Of a stretch of 64,000 nt of DNA, positions 56,184 through 64,000 are shown piece after piece. The notes under the pieces are model-generated. The model worked only from the letters and a program-made list of their open reading frames with translations. It had not been told where the DNA came from and did not search any database. Each line of letters starts with the position of its first letter. Position 1 is the stretch's first letter. Origin of the DNA: Zhongshania sp. (lineage in GTDB: Bacteria; Pseudomonadota; Gammaproteobacteria; Pseudomonadales; Spongiibacteraceae); the NCBI RefSeq assembly GCF_029212375.1, contig NZ_JARGNU010000001.1, positions 401,638 to 465,637 on the forward strand. Reading direction: 5' to 3'. Made by a program: the position numbers and the translations under genes.

Positions 56184-57182
56184 GTGACGCTGGAACAAAA
56201 ACTCAACCGTGCGTGGTATGGCAAGCCTGGCTTGCTCCGCTTGTTGCTTCCCCTTGAAGGGTTATATCGTGGGGTAGCCGCCGCTCGTCGTCAGCTAATT
56301 CGCGGCCATTCCTGTGGCGCGCCAGTCATTGTGGTGGGCAATATCTCGGTGGGCGGCAGCGGTAAAACCCCCGTGGTATTGGCTTTGGCTGAATATTGCC
56401 AAGCGCAGGGCTTTCGGGTGGGTATTGTCAGTCGCGGTTATGGTGGCCGAGCGCCAGAATATCCGTATTTGCTGAATAGTAATTCTGGCCCTGCCGAGGC
56501 GGGGGACGAGCCCTACCTAATGGCTAAGCGCAGCGGATTGCCGGTGGCGGTGGCGCCAGACCGTCTCGCTGCGGCGCAATTATTAGTTAGCCAAAGCGGC
56601 TGTAATCTCATCATTAGTGATGACGGCCTCCAGCATTATCGTTTAGCGCGAGATATCGAAGTATTAGTGATCGACGGCGAGCGCGGCTTTGGCAATAGCC
56701 ACTGTCTGCCGGTTGGCCCGCTGCGCGAGCCGCGGTCGAGAGCCCGCGATATTGCGCTGCGTATTATCAATGGCGGCGACACCCAAAACAATTCCGGCTT
56801 AAGTGGTCATGCTATGCGCCTAAAGGGCACGGTGGCGGTGAACTTGGCAACGGGTGAGCAGCGCGCTTTGGCCGACTGGCCCGCAGCTGAGCGCCGGGTT
56901 CATGGCCTTGCTGGTATCGGCAGCCCTCAGCGGTTTTTCCGCAGTCTGCGCGCGGCCGGTTTTGATGTTGTCGAACATGCTTTTCCAGACCACTATCCCT
57001 ATGCCGCGGCGGATTTACAGTTCACCGAGGCACTGCCGGTGCTGATGACCGAAAAAGACGCGGTTAAGTGTCGATATTTTAGTTTGGATCAACACTGGAT
57101 GCTGCCGGTAAACGGGGTGATCGACGATGAGTTTTATAAAAAATTGCAGTCTTGTTTGGCAGAAATTAAAACCAAGCGCTAA
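56184..57182 (+). CDS. lpxK: Tetraacyldisaccharide 4'-kinase
   Basis: LpxK phosphorylates the lipid A disaccharide at the 4' position. The 332 residues have a membrane-associated start, Walker A (GNISVGGSGKTP), the SRGYGG motif and DDGLQHYRLARDIEVLVID. GTG start with GAGGA ten bases upstream. The Trm112-like gene that often separates lpxK and kdsB is absent here. Confidence 0.95.
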   Translation: MTLEQKLNRAWYGKPGLLRLLLPLEGLYRGVAAARRQLIRGHSCGAPVIVVGNISVGGSGKTPVVLALAEYCQAQGFRVGIVSRGYGGRAPEYPYLLNSNSGPAEAGDEPYLMAKRSGLPVAVAPDRLAAAQLLVSQSGCNLIISDDGLQHYRLARDIEVLVIDGERGFGNSHCLPVGPLREPRSRARDIALRIINGGDTQNNSGLSGHAMRLKGTVAVNLATGEQRALADWPAAERRVHGLAGIGSPQRFFRSLRAAGFDVVEHAFPDHYPYAAADLQFTEALPVLMTEKDAVKCRYFSLDQHWMLPVNGVIDDEFYKKLQSCLAEIKTKR

Positions 57183-57273
57183 TGTTTTACTGGCAAGGCA
57201 TTAGTTTGAGTTGCCGCGAAGCACGTATAACAGCACCGATTGACCATCAGAATTGATTTAACTTGGAGTTTCC

Positions 57274-58038
57274 ATGTCTTACACCGTCATTATTCCTGCA
57301 CGTTTCGCGTCGAGTCGTTTACCTGGCAAGCCCCTATTGGATATTGCCGGCAAACCAATGATTCAGCACGTGTGGGAGCGGGCTTGCGAAAGCGATGCCA
57401 GCCGAGTGGTGATTGCAACTGAAGATCAGCGGGTATTTGATGCCTGCCAAGGCTTTGGCGCCGAGGTGGTGATGACCTTGGCCACGCATGAGTCGGGAAC
57501 TGATCGCCTGCAAGAAGTGGTGAGCCATTTACAGTTAGGTGCTAACGAAATTGTGGTGAATGTGCAGGGCGATGAACCGCTGATTCCCAAGGCCGCGATA
57601 GCGCAGGTGGCGGCTAATTTGGCCGCAAACGCTGGCGCAAGTATTGCTACCCTGGGCGAGGCGATTGACGATATTGAGGTGGTCTTTAACCCCAATGCGG
57701 TGAAGGCAGTTGCCGATAACTTGGGCTACGCCCTGTATTTTAGCCGCGCGCCCATGCCTTGGTGTCGAGATGAATGGGCAGGGGAGGAAGTTAAACTTCC
57801 AAGCTCGGCGCCATTTTTGCGCCATATTGGCATTTACGCCTACCGAGTGGGGTTTTTACACCAATTTGTTAGCTGGCCAATGGGTACACTTGAGCGTTTT
57901 GAGAAACTGGAGCAGTTGCGGGCCATGGAAAACGGGGTGCGTATTCATATTGCCGAGGCCTGTGTGGCAATACCAGGCGGTGTGGATACTGAGGCAGATC
58001 TGCAATTGGTGCGCGATGTTGTTGCGGCGGGTCGCTAA
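57274..58038 (+). CDS. kdsB: CMP-KDO synthetase
   Basis: KdsB activates KDO with CTP for LPS inner core. The 254 residues match: [49 protein letters not shown], and FLHQFVSWP. Complete. Its end overlaps the phosphatase ATG by one base, so the set kdsB-phosphatase-murB-alkB is coupled. Confidence 0.96.
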   Translation: MSYTVIIPARFASSRLPGKPLLDIAGKPMIQHVWERACESDASRVVIATEDQRVFDACQGFGAEVVMTLATHESGTDRLQEVVSHLQLGANEIVVNVQGDEPLIPKAAIAQVAANLAANAGASIATLGEAIDDIEVVFNPNAVKAVADNLGYALYFSRAPMPWCRDEWAGEEVKLPSSAPFLRHIGIYAYRVGFLHQFVSWPMGTLERFEKLEQLRAMENGVRIHIAEACVAIPGGVDTEADLQLVRDVVAAGR

Positions 58039-58523
58039 TGGGCTGCAGTGTGCTGTTTGTGTGCTTGGGTAATATCTGTCGTTCACCGACCGCGCACGGC
58101 GTGTTTCAAAAAATGGTGAGCGATGCTGGGCTTATGGATGAGATTCAAATTGATTCCGCTGGCACCGGCGACTGGCATCTTGGTCGCGGCCCAGACCCGC
58201 GTAGTCAAGCGGCTGCGCTGAGCCGCGCTTACGATTTGTCTGCGCTCAGGGCAAGGCAGGTCTGCGCCGAAGATTTTCAAAAATTTGATTATATTTTGGC
58301 AATGGATAACAGCAATTTACGGGATTTACAGGAAATGCGCAGCGGCCAAGATACGTGTCATTTAGGCCTGTTCCTCGATTTTGCTAGCGCCTCTGCTGTA
58401 CGCGAGGTCCCTGATCCGTATTACGGCAGCGGCGACGGGTTTAACGAAGTACTCGATTTAGTGGAGGACGGCGCTCGCGGCTTGCTGGCGACAATTCAGC
58501 GTAAATTGGCGGAGCAGGGTTAA
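58038..58523 (+). CDS. Low-molecular-weight protein tyrosine phosphatase
   Basis: The 161-residue cytosolic phosphatase has the P-loop CLGNICRS with nucleophile Cys9 and Arg15, and the general acid in VPDPYYG. It sits between kdsB and murB, as in Pseudomonas (ptpA). No tyrosine kinase is near, so its substrate is unclear. Confidence 0.93.
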   Translation: MGCSVLFVCLGNICRSPTAHGVFQKMVSDAGLMDEIQIDSAGTGDWHLGRGPDPRSQAAALSRAYDLSALRARQVCAEDFQKFDYILAMDNSNLRDLQEMRSGQDTCHLGLFLDFASASAVREVPDPYYGSGDGFNEVLDLVEDGARGLLATIQRKLAEQG

Positions 58524-59530
58524 TGGATATTCAGCGTCATATCGACCTGCGGCCCTACAATACCCTTGGGGTTAGTGCCAAAGCCGATTATTTTGTTGAA
58601 GTGAGCAGCCTCGAGGAATTGTGCGAGGCCATTCAATTTAGCAGTAGTCGGCGGCTGCGGCGGGTGTTTATTGGCGGCGGTAGCAATCTGGTACTGCGCG
58701 GTGATGTGCAGGGTTTGGTTATTCACATCGCCTTGCTCGGCATTAGTTGCGAAGCGCTCGGCGACGAGCGTTTTATTACCGTGGCGGCGGGGGAAAACTG
58801 GGATGCCTTGGTTAAATACTCGCTGGCGCAGGGCTGGTATGGCCTAGAAAATCTGATTTCAATTCCCGGCTCGGCTGGAGCCGCACCGATTCAAAATATC
58901 GGCGCTTATGGCGTAGAACTCGCCAGTGTACTGGTGTCAGTTACCGGCTGGGATGTGGCGCTAAATCGGCTGCGCAACGTCAGTTTGTCGGATTGCCACC
59001 TAAGCTATCGCGACAGTGTGTTTAAGGGCGCGCTGCGCGACACCTTTATAATTACCGCTATCACCTTACGGCTGCAAACAAACCCTGTGCTTGAACTCAG
59101 CTACCCCGCATTGCGCGAGGCGCTGCCAGCAAATTGCAGCCCCACACCCGAAATTATCGCTGAAACCGTGGCGCGAATTCGCGCCGAGAAGCTGCCAGAT
59201 TTTCGTTTAGAGCCAAACGTGGGCAGCTTCTTTAAAAACCCCATCATTGCAGCTAATCAGGCAAAGACACTTATTGCTGAATATCCAGAGTTGCCCCATT
59301 GGTCGATGCCTGAGGGGCGCGTCAAACTGGCGGCGGCGTGGCTGGTAGACCAAGCCGGCTGGAAAGGGCGGCGCTTAGGCGCGGTGGGTATTCATCCCCG
59401 CCAAGCCATTGTGCTGGTCAATTATGAGGCGGCGAGTGGCGCCGAGGTATTGGCACTCGCGGATGCTATTCAAACCGATGTCAACGCGCGCTTTGGCATT
59501 GGTCTTGAAATTGAGCCTCGCATTTACTGA
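58523..59530 (+). CDS. murB: UDP-N-acetylenolpyruvoylglucosamine reductase
   Basis: MurB reduces the enolpyruvyl of UDP-GlcNAc to make UDP-MurNAc, with FAD and NADPH. The 335 residues show the FAD-binding core (IGGGSNLVL, GAGENWDALV-like AAGENWDAL, ENLISIPGSAGAAPIQNIGAYG), YRDSVFK, the catalytic GSFFKNP and a C-terminal IEPRIY. Type I MurB, length standard. Starts at TAATG with the phosphatase gene. Confidence 0.96.
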   Translation: MDIQRHIDLRPYNTLGVSAKADYFVEVSSLEELCEAIQFSSSRRLRRVFIGGGSNLVLRGDVQGLVIHIALLGISCEALGDERFITVAAGENWDALVKYSLAQGWYGLENLISIPGSAGAAPIQNIGAYGVELASVLVSVTGWDVALNRLRNVSLSDCHLSYRDSVFKGALRDTFIITAITLRLQTNPVLELSYPALREALPANCSPTPEIIAETVARIRAEKLPDFRLEPNVGSFFKNPIIAANQAKTLIAEYPELPHWSMPEGRVKLAAAWLVDQAGWKGRRLGAVGIHPRQAIVLVNYEAASGAEVLALADAIQTDVNARFGIGLEIEPRIY

Positions 59531-60138
59531 TGTTTTTTGGTCCCGAGCATATTCCGCTAGAAAATGGCGGGCTTAGCTACTACCCCCAGTATATCGACGA
59601 TCCCGACACGCTCTACCAACTGCTGCGCGACAATACCCCATGGCAGCAGCCAGAGTTAGAGGTGTATGGGCGTCGGTATGTAAGCCCACGGTTAGTGGCT
59701 TTTATTGGTGATGTTGGCGTCAGCTATCGCTATAGCGGATACCAACATATTGCCCAGCCATGGCCAGACTTCCTCAGCGCCCTGCGCGACAGAATTGCTC
59801 TTGATACTGGCTATGATTTTAATTGCGCGCTGCTAAATTATTACCGTAATGGCAATGATCGCATGGGCTATCACAGCGATGACGAACCCGTATTAGGGCG
59901 CGATCCCTGCGTGGCATCGCTGAGTTTAGGTTGTGCGAGGGATTTTATGCTCAAGTCAAAAATAAATAAGCGCCCAGCGCAAAAAATTAATCTAGCCTCG
60001 GGCTCTCTGCTGCTGATGCTGCCCCCAACTCAGCGCTATTGGCAGCATGCCTTACCCGTGCGCAAAGGACTTGCGCACGGCAGAATTAATATAACCTTCC
60101 GCAAAGTGCTATTATCCTCTCAGGATAAACCACAGTAG
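59530..60138 (+). CDS. alkB: AlkB-like 2-oxoglutarate/Fe(II) dioxygenase
   Basis: It repairs alkylated bases in DNA or RNA. The 202 residues have iron ligands His115 and Asp117 (YHSDDEP) and His173 (YWQHALP), and the 2OG-binding Arg in INITFRK. The architecture resembles the AlkB-homologue group that lacks the E. coli N-terminal extension. Its ATG overlaps the murB stop by one base. Confidence 0.9.
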   Translation: MFFGPEHIPLENGGLSYYPQYIDDPDTLYQLLRDNTPWQQPELEVYGRRYVSPRLVAFIGDVGVSYRYSGYQHIAQPWPDFLSALRDRIALDTGYDFNCALLNYYRNGNDRMGYHSDDEPVLGRDPCVASLSLGCARDFMLKSKINKRPAQKINLASGSLLLMLPPTQRYWQHALPVRKGLAHGRINITFRKVLLSSQDKPQ

Positions 60139-60195
60139 GCTGGTTAGGCCGAGATTGCGGTGGTATTGTGATAAGCATTGGATGCGAGAATATAC

Positions 60196-60840
60196 ATGAT
60201 TACAGTTTTAGTTGCCGACGATCACGCCATGGTGCGTACCGGAATTGTGCGAATGCTCGATGATGCCGAAGGTATCTCGGTTATCGCGCAGGCAGCAAGC
60301 GGGGAAGAGGCAATTAGCAGCTGCCGAATTTTAAGTCCCGACGTGGTACTAATGGATGTGCGTATGCCTGGTATTGGCGGCTTAGAAGCTACCCGTAAGC
60401 TGCGTTTAGTGTCGCCAAAAACCCGTATTATTGCCCTTAGCGCCTACGATCAAGAACCTATGCCTAGCCGCCTGCTTAAAGCCGGCGCCTCTGCCTACGT
60501 AACTAAAGGCGCCTCTGAAGAAGAGATGGTGCTCGCAGTGCGTCAGGTGGCTAAGGGGCTACGCTACTTAAGCCCCAGTGTCGCCCAGGCGATTGCCTTA
60601 AAAGGGTTTGACGGCGACGCAGAATCGCCGTTTGAATCGTTGTCTGAGCGTGAAATGCAAATCAGCCTCATGATCGCCAATTGTCAAAAAGCACAAGACA
60701 TTGCCGATCAGCTGCATATTTCCGCTAAAACTGTAAACAGCTACCGCTATCGGGTTTTTGAAAAGCTCAATATTGGTGGCGATGTTGAATTAACCTTATT
60801 GGCTATGCGCCACGGCTTAATCGAGTCTCCAGGCGCTTAA
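60196..60840 (+). CDS. gacA: Response regulator GacA/UvrY
   Basis: GacA is the regulator of the Gac/Rsm pathway that drives small RNAs to relieve RsmA/CsrA repression. The 214 residues have a receiver domain with Asp54 (VVLMDVRMPG), Asp8-Asp9 and a Lys near 104, then a LuxR-type HTH (ISAKTVNSYRYRVFEKL). I prefer ATG 60196 (MITVLVADDH) over a TTG 18 bases before. The order gacA-uvrC-pgsA is the conserved Pseudomonas/enteric arrangement. Its sensor GacS is not here. Confidence 0.94.
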   Translation: MITVLVADDHAMVRTGIVRMLDDAEGISVIAQAASGEEAISSCRILSPDVVLMDVRMPGIGGLEATRKLRLVSPKTRIIALSAYDQEPMPSRLLKAGASAYVTKGASEEEMVLAVRQVAKGLRYLSPSVAQAIALKGFDGDAESPFESLSEREMQISLMIANCQKAQDIADQLHISAKTVNSYRYRVFEKLNIGGDVELTLLAMRHGLIESPGA

Positions 60841-60859
60841 TTGCCGCCGCCGCAATACT

Positions 60860-62701
60860 ATGACAGATACTGAATTAACGCATTTCGACTCCGCCACTTT
60901 TTTAAAAACCGTTACCGCCAAGGCTGGGGTCTATGTGATGCTCAATGCGGCGGCCGAGGTTTTGTATGTTGGCAAGGCCAAAAACCTTCGCAAGCGCCTA
61001 AGCAGCTATTTCCGCGCCAGTGGCTTAACCAGTAAAACCGTAGCCCTTGTTGGCCGTATTCACGATATTGAAGTGACCGTTACCGCCAGCGAGCGGGAAG
61101 CGCTGCTGCTAGAGCAAAACCTCATAAAGCAGTACAAGCCGCCCTATAATATTCTGCTTAGAGACGATAAATCCTATCCCTATATTTATCTCAGTACCGA
61201 TCACGAACACCCGCGCCTGAGCATTCATCGCGGCCGCAAAACTGGCAAGGGCCAGTATTTTGGACCCTACCCCAGCGCCGCCGCAGTGCGCGAAAGTTTG
61301 AGTTGGCTGCAAAAAGTTTTTCGGGTGCGCCAGTGCGAAGACAGCTACTACAAAGGCCGGAGTCGGCCCTGCCTGCAGTACCAAATTGGTCGCTGTTCGG
61401 GGCCTTGTGTGGGCGTGGTTAGCGATCAAGAATATGCCGTAGATGTTCACTATACAGAATTGTTTTTAAAAGGAAAAAGCTCAGACATACAAGCCGATTT
61501 GGCCAATCAAATGGAGCGCCATGCGGCGGCTTTAGAATTTGAGCAAGCCGCCGAGCTGCGCGACCGAATAGCCCATTTGCAGCAAGTGCAGTCGACCCAA
61601 TGTATTGAGGGCGAAACCGGCGACATGGACATTCTTGGTGGTGTTATGGACGGCGGCCAAGTGTGTATTCAGTTGGTTTGCGTGCGCGGTGGCCGAGTGC
61701 TGGGCAGTCGCAGCTACTTTCCTAAAAGCCAGCTGGAAGAGCCCTTGGTGATGCAGTTAGAAGCCTTTGTGGCGCAGCATTACCTTATTGGCAGTGGCGC
61801 TAGCGATATTCCGCGAGAAATTATTAGCAATATTATGCTGGACGACAGCGACCTACTGGCCGCCAGCCTCAGCGAGCAGGCAGGGCGGCAAGTGTCACTC
61901 AGCCACAAGGTGCGCAGCAATCGCGCCAAATGGCAAAATTTAGCGCTGACCGCCGCCGAACAAAACCTCAAGAACCGTCTCGCCTCATCTGCCAGCAGCC
62001 TGAAACGCTTTAAAGCCCTGCAAGCGGTCTTGGACTTAGAGAGCATACCCGAGCGCCTAGAGTGCTTTGATATAAGCCACAGTAGCGGCGAGGCCACGGT
62101 GGCTTCCTGCGTGGTGTTCGACGGCAACGGCCCGCTCAAATCCGATTATCGTAAAATGAATATCGACGGCATTGCCCCAGGCGACGATTACGCGGCAATG
62201 TACCAAGCCCTTAGTCGGCGCTACACGCGGGTGAAAGCCGGCGAAGTGCTCATGCCCGACATTTTGTTTATCGACGGCGGTAAAGGGCAGCTGACTCAGG
62301 CCAAAACCGTAATGGCCGAATTGGGGATAGAAGGTTTACTTATGGTTGGGGTAGCGAAAGGCAGTGATCGCCGTGCCGGTTTAGAAATACTCATTCGCGG
62401 TGACAACGGCCGTGAAATTAGCTTGCCCGACAATAGCCCCGCCCTGCATTTAATTCAGCATATCCGCGATGAGTCCCACCGGTTTGCCATTACCGGCCAC
62501 AAAGCCCGTCGCGACAAAAGTCGTCGTCAATCAACCCTCGAAGGGATTCCAGGGGTCGGCGCCAAGCGGCGCCGAGAACTGCTCCGACATTTTGGGGGTT
62601 TACAAGGGGTTAAGCAGGCAGGTGTAGAAGATTTGCGACGGGTGCCGGGTATTAGCGAAAAAATCGCCCTGCAAATCTATGAAGACCTGCGCAGCGCCTA
62701 G
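60860..62701 (+). CDS. uvrC: Excinuclease ABC subunit C
   Basis: UvrC makes both incisions in nucleotide excision repair. The 613 residues have a GIY-YIG domain (GVYVML...LYVGKAKNLRKRL), a Cys cluster (RQCEDS...CLQYQIGRCSGPC), a UVR domain near 205-240, the RNase H-like endonuclease (ECFDISHSSGEATVAS) and C-terminal helix-hairpin-helix motifs (GIPGVGAKRRRELL). Complete, 19 bases after gacA. Confidence 0.97.
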   Translation: MTDTELTHFDSATFLKTVTAKAGVYVMLNAAAEVLYVGKAKNLRKRLSSYFRASGLTSKTVALVGRIHDIEVTVTASEREALLLEQNLIKQYKPPYNILLRDDKSYPYIYLSTDHEHPRLSIHRGRKTGKGQYFGPYPSAAAVRESLSWLQKVFRVRQCEDSYYKGRSRPCLQYQIGRCSGPCVGVVSDQEYAVDVHYTELFLKGKSSDIQADLANQMERHAAALEFEQAAELRDRIAHLQQVQSTQCIEGETGDMDILGGVMDGGQVCIQLVCVRGGRVLGSRSYFPKSQLEEPLVMQLEAFVAQHYLIGSGASDIPREIISNIMLDDSDLLAASLSEQAGRQVSLSHKVRSNRAKWQNLALTAAEQNLKNRLASSASSLKRFKALQAVLDLESIPERLECFDISHSSGEATVASCVVFDGNGPLKSDYRKMNIDGIAPGDDYAAMYQALSRRYTRVKAGEVLMPDILFIDGGKGQLTQAKTVMAELGIEGLLMVGVAKGSDRRAGLEILIRGDNGREISLPDNSPALHLIQHIRDESHRFAITGHKARRDKSRRQSTLEGIPGVGAKRRRELLRHFGGLQGVKQAGVEDLRRVPGISEKIALQIYEDLRSA

Positions 62702-62742
62702 AAAACGAATAGAATAGGCCTTGCTGCATTGACGAGACCGCT

Positions 62743-63303
62743 ATGAATATACCCAATACCCTCACCTTATTCCGGATTGTGCTCATTCCGGTGCTAGTGG
62801 TTTTGTTTTACCTGCCCGCTGCGCACACCTATTTCTTAACCGCGGCGGTGTTTGCGGTGGCCGCAGTTACCGATTGGCTAGACGGTTACCTCGCCCGCAA
62901 ATTGGGGCAGAGCACCGCGCTAGGCGCGTTTTTAGACCCCGTTGCCGATAAATTAATGGTGGCGGTGGCTCTGGCTCTGCTCATCGAGCGCTATGACGCA
63001 TCGTGGTTTACCATTCCGGCTATTATCATAATTGGTCGCGAAATTGTCATCTCGGCCCTGCGCGAGTGGATGGCCGAGCTGGGCAAACGCACCAGCGTGG
63101 CGGTGTCGTATTTGGGTAAAGTGAAAACCGCAATGCAAATGATTGCCATTTTTGGTCTGTTACTGGTGCCGCCAGAGCACAAAGGCTATTTGTATTACGC
63201 CAATATTGTATTTCTTTACACAGCGGCATTGCTCACTTTGTGGTCAATGTTGATTTATCTGCACGCGGCGTGGCCAGATTTACGTGATACAGCGGGTGAT
63301 TAA
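62743..63303 (+). CDS. pgsA: Phosphatidylglycerophosphate synthase
   Basis: PgsA makes phosphatidylglycerol phosphate from CDP-diacylglycerol and glycerol-3-phosphate. The 186 residues have the CDP-alcohol motif D-G-x2-A-R-x8-G-x3-D-x3-D intact (DGYLAR...GAFLDPVAD) and several membrane helices. Position after uvrC is conserved. The tRNA cluster follows. Confidence 0.95.
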   Translation: MNIPNTLTLFRIVLIPVLVVLFYLPAAHTYFLTAAVFAVAAVTDWLDGYLARKLGQSTALGAFLDPVADKLMVAVALALLIERYDASWFTIPAIIIIGREIVISALREWMAELGKRTSVAVSYLGKVKTAMQMIAIFGLLLVPPEHKGYLYYANIVFLYTAALLTLWSMLIYLHAAWPDLRDTAGD

Positions 63304-63334
63304 GAAAAAAATCACGTTAAATCAGCAACTTTCC

Positions 63335-63362
63335 TTGACAGAATTTGGTGACTGACTAGAAT
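63335..63362 (+). promoter_or_regulatory. Strong sigma-70 promoter of the tRNA cluster
   Basis: TTGACA (63335-63340), 16-base spacer and TAGAAT (63357-63362), followed by a GC-rich discriminator (GGCGCC), as in stringently controlled stable RNA promoters. Confidence 0.75.
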
Positions 63363-63437
63363 AGGCGCCTTCTTAAAGCACAGCTTAAAGGTGTTTTAGG
63401 ACTTGTGGGAACAAGTTAAAAATCCAGATGTTGTGAT

Positions 63438-63513
63438 GCGGGAATAGCTCAGTTGGTAGAGCGCAACCTTGCCAAGGTTGAGGTCGGGAGTTCGAGCCTC
63501 CTTTCCCGCTCCA
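63438..63513 (+). tRNA. tRNA-Gly (anticodon GCC)
   Basis: A full 76-nt cloverleaf: acceptor GCGGGAA pairs with TTCCCGC, anticodon stem CAACC/GGTTG with GCC at 63471-63473, T-loop TTCGAGC, and encoded CCA. No mismatches seen. Confidence 0.97.
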
Positions 63514-63552
63514 AAACATCACACAGTATAGCGTTTTCAGTACTGTATTATT

Positions 63553-63638
63553 GGGGCGGTGGCAGAGTGGTTTCGCAGTAAACTGCAACTCCTGCGCCCG
63601 CAGCGCTAAAAAGGGCCGGTATCGACCGGCGTACACGG
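63553..63638 (+). pseudogene. Scrambled tRNA-Cys remnant
   Basis: 63553-63592 repeats the 5' half of the tRNA-Cys at 63665-63704 (33 of 40 bases identical, including GGTGGCAGAGTGGT and ACTGCAACTCC), but its anticodon stem no longer pairs. It is followed at 63613-63638 by a near-exact inverted copy of the tRNA-Cys variable loop and T-arm. No 3' acceptor strand exists, so it cannot form a tRNA. Confidence 0.8.
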
Positions 63639-63664
63639 TGAAAGTGTAGAAAAAAGCGATTTTA

Positions 63665-63738
63665 GGCGCGGTGGCAGAGTGGTCATGCAGCGGACTGCAA
63701 CTCCGTGTACGCCGGTTCGATTCCGACCCGCGCCTCCA
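63665..63738 (+). tRNA. tRNA-Cys (anticodon GCA)
   Basis: A 74-nt cloverleaf with acceptor GGCGCGG/CCGCGCC, anticodon stem GCGGA/TCCGT with GCA at 63697-63699, T-loop TTCGATT and encoded CCA. The T-stem GCCGG/CCGAC has one C-A mismatch at the second pair. Otherwise typical of bacterial tRNA-Cys. Confidence 0.93.
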
Positions 63739-63872
63739 TTTACTTATCTCCTCTTGTCTGTATTTGTCTCCAATACCCCGTAATATCTCGGTTTTTGTAA
63801 GTATTCATATCCCTATATGTCTGTAACCGTTCGGCAAACCCACCTTCCCATCCAATTTTAAGATAGTAGTCT

Positions 63873-63902
63873 TGGTGTCCACCTAATACTAAGTGGACAC
63901 CA
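63873..63902 (+). repeat. Inverted repeat at the left end of an insertion sequence
   Basis: TGGTGTCCAC (63873-63882) and its exact complement GTGGACACCA (63893-63902) flank a ten-base spacer, three bases before the transposase ATG. It may contain the IS terminal repeat or an operator of the transposase. Confidence 0.6.
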
Positions 63903-63905
63903 GTT

Positions 63906-64000
63906 ATGGACGCTCAAGGATTACTTCCCGCGCCAGCCACGCCATCTCGCCGCAAACATTCACCCGAATTTAAGGAGCAAGTTGTGGCAGCGAGTTATGC
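63906..64000 (+). CDS. Transposase OrfA fragment (IS3/IS66-type), cut by the window end
   Basis: The 31 visible residues (start MDAQGLLPAPAT, then RRKHSPEFKEQVV) match the N-terminal HTH of IS3-family OrfA or the similar small IS66 TnpA. The reading frame is still open at the last base. The element continues beyond the window, so neither the family nor integrity can be decided. It lies downstream of a tRNA cluster, a common site for mobile DNA. Confidence 0.65.
   Translation, partial: MDAQGLLPAPATPSRRKHSPEFKEQVVAASY

Noticed and set aside
1..64000. CRISPR array, prophage or rRNA operon
   Set aside because: No regularly spaced direct repeats, phage structural genes or rRNA sequence were seen anywhere in the window.

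Overview
The window is chromosomal DNA of a gammaproteobacterium. It is dense and almost entirely protein coding, with moderate GC. The gene order closely follows the Pseudomonas chromosome around topA-lexA-mfd-nqr-lolCDE-comEC-lpxK-murB. However, a complete Na+-translocating NQR operon, an msbA fused into the exbBD-lpxK operon, and the absence of nagZ/psrA and of the small Trm112-like gene between lpxK and kdsB point away from Pseudomonas proper. A marine relative such as the Cellvibrionales/Spongiibacteraceae is my inference; no rRNA is present to settle it.

Layout. 1-6250: DUF4136 lipoprotein, SRP RNA (ffs), dnaX-ybaB-recR-rnd-ycgL-ycgN and a small membrane protein. dnaX carries a slippery heptamer with a nearby -1 stop, so it probably makes both tau and gamma. 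6400-12690: a five-gene accessory block on one strand, made of a double-FHA protein, a SEL1/caspase-like lipoprotein, an autotransporter-type outer membrane barrel, a lipoprotein alpha/beta hydrolase and a transmembrane Ser/Thr kinase. This is the most unusual system in the window. 12690-24840: cysK, a MoxR-VWA pair, an rlmB-like methyltransferase, amt behind a good sigma-54 promoter, small redox/MOSC genes, slt, uup, a UspA protein and two small conserved proteins. 24870-29640: topA, two Pseudomonas-syntenic hypotheticals, and the lexA-sulA operon behind two SOS boxes. 29760-36490: DUF6763, MscS channel, a methylthio-purine phosphorylase, csiV and mfd. 36650-45440: a large GAPDH, then nqrABCDEF-apbE-nqrM. 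45560-50070: a divergent DAHP-synthase-like gene and lolCDE. 50170-60140: DUF2062, comEC, exbB-exbD-msbA-lpxK, kdsB, a low-molecular-weight phosphatase, murB and alkB. 60196-63300: gacA-uvrC-pgsA. 63335-64000: tRNA promoter, tRNA-Gly, a scrambled tRNA-Cys remnant, tRNA-Cys, and the left end of an insertion sequence that runs off the window.

How the genes fit together. The NQR operon carries both its maturation factors, the flavin transferase ApbE and the iron-delivery factor NqrM. LolCDE, MsbA, LpxK, KdsB and MurB form an envelope biogenesis stretch. LexA/SulA, Mfd, UvrC, AlkB and RecR supply DNA-damage functions. The kinase block is arranged as if it linked a cytoplasmic phospho-signal (kinase and FHA reader) to exported proteins (caspase-like lipoprotein, hydrolase lipoprotein, outer membrane barrel). 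That link is inference. All calls come from reading the sequence and from family knowledge; no database search was run.
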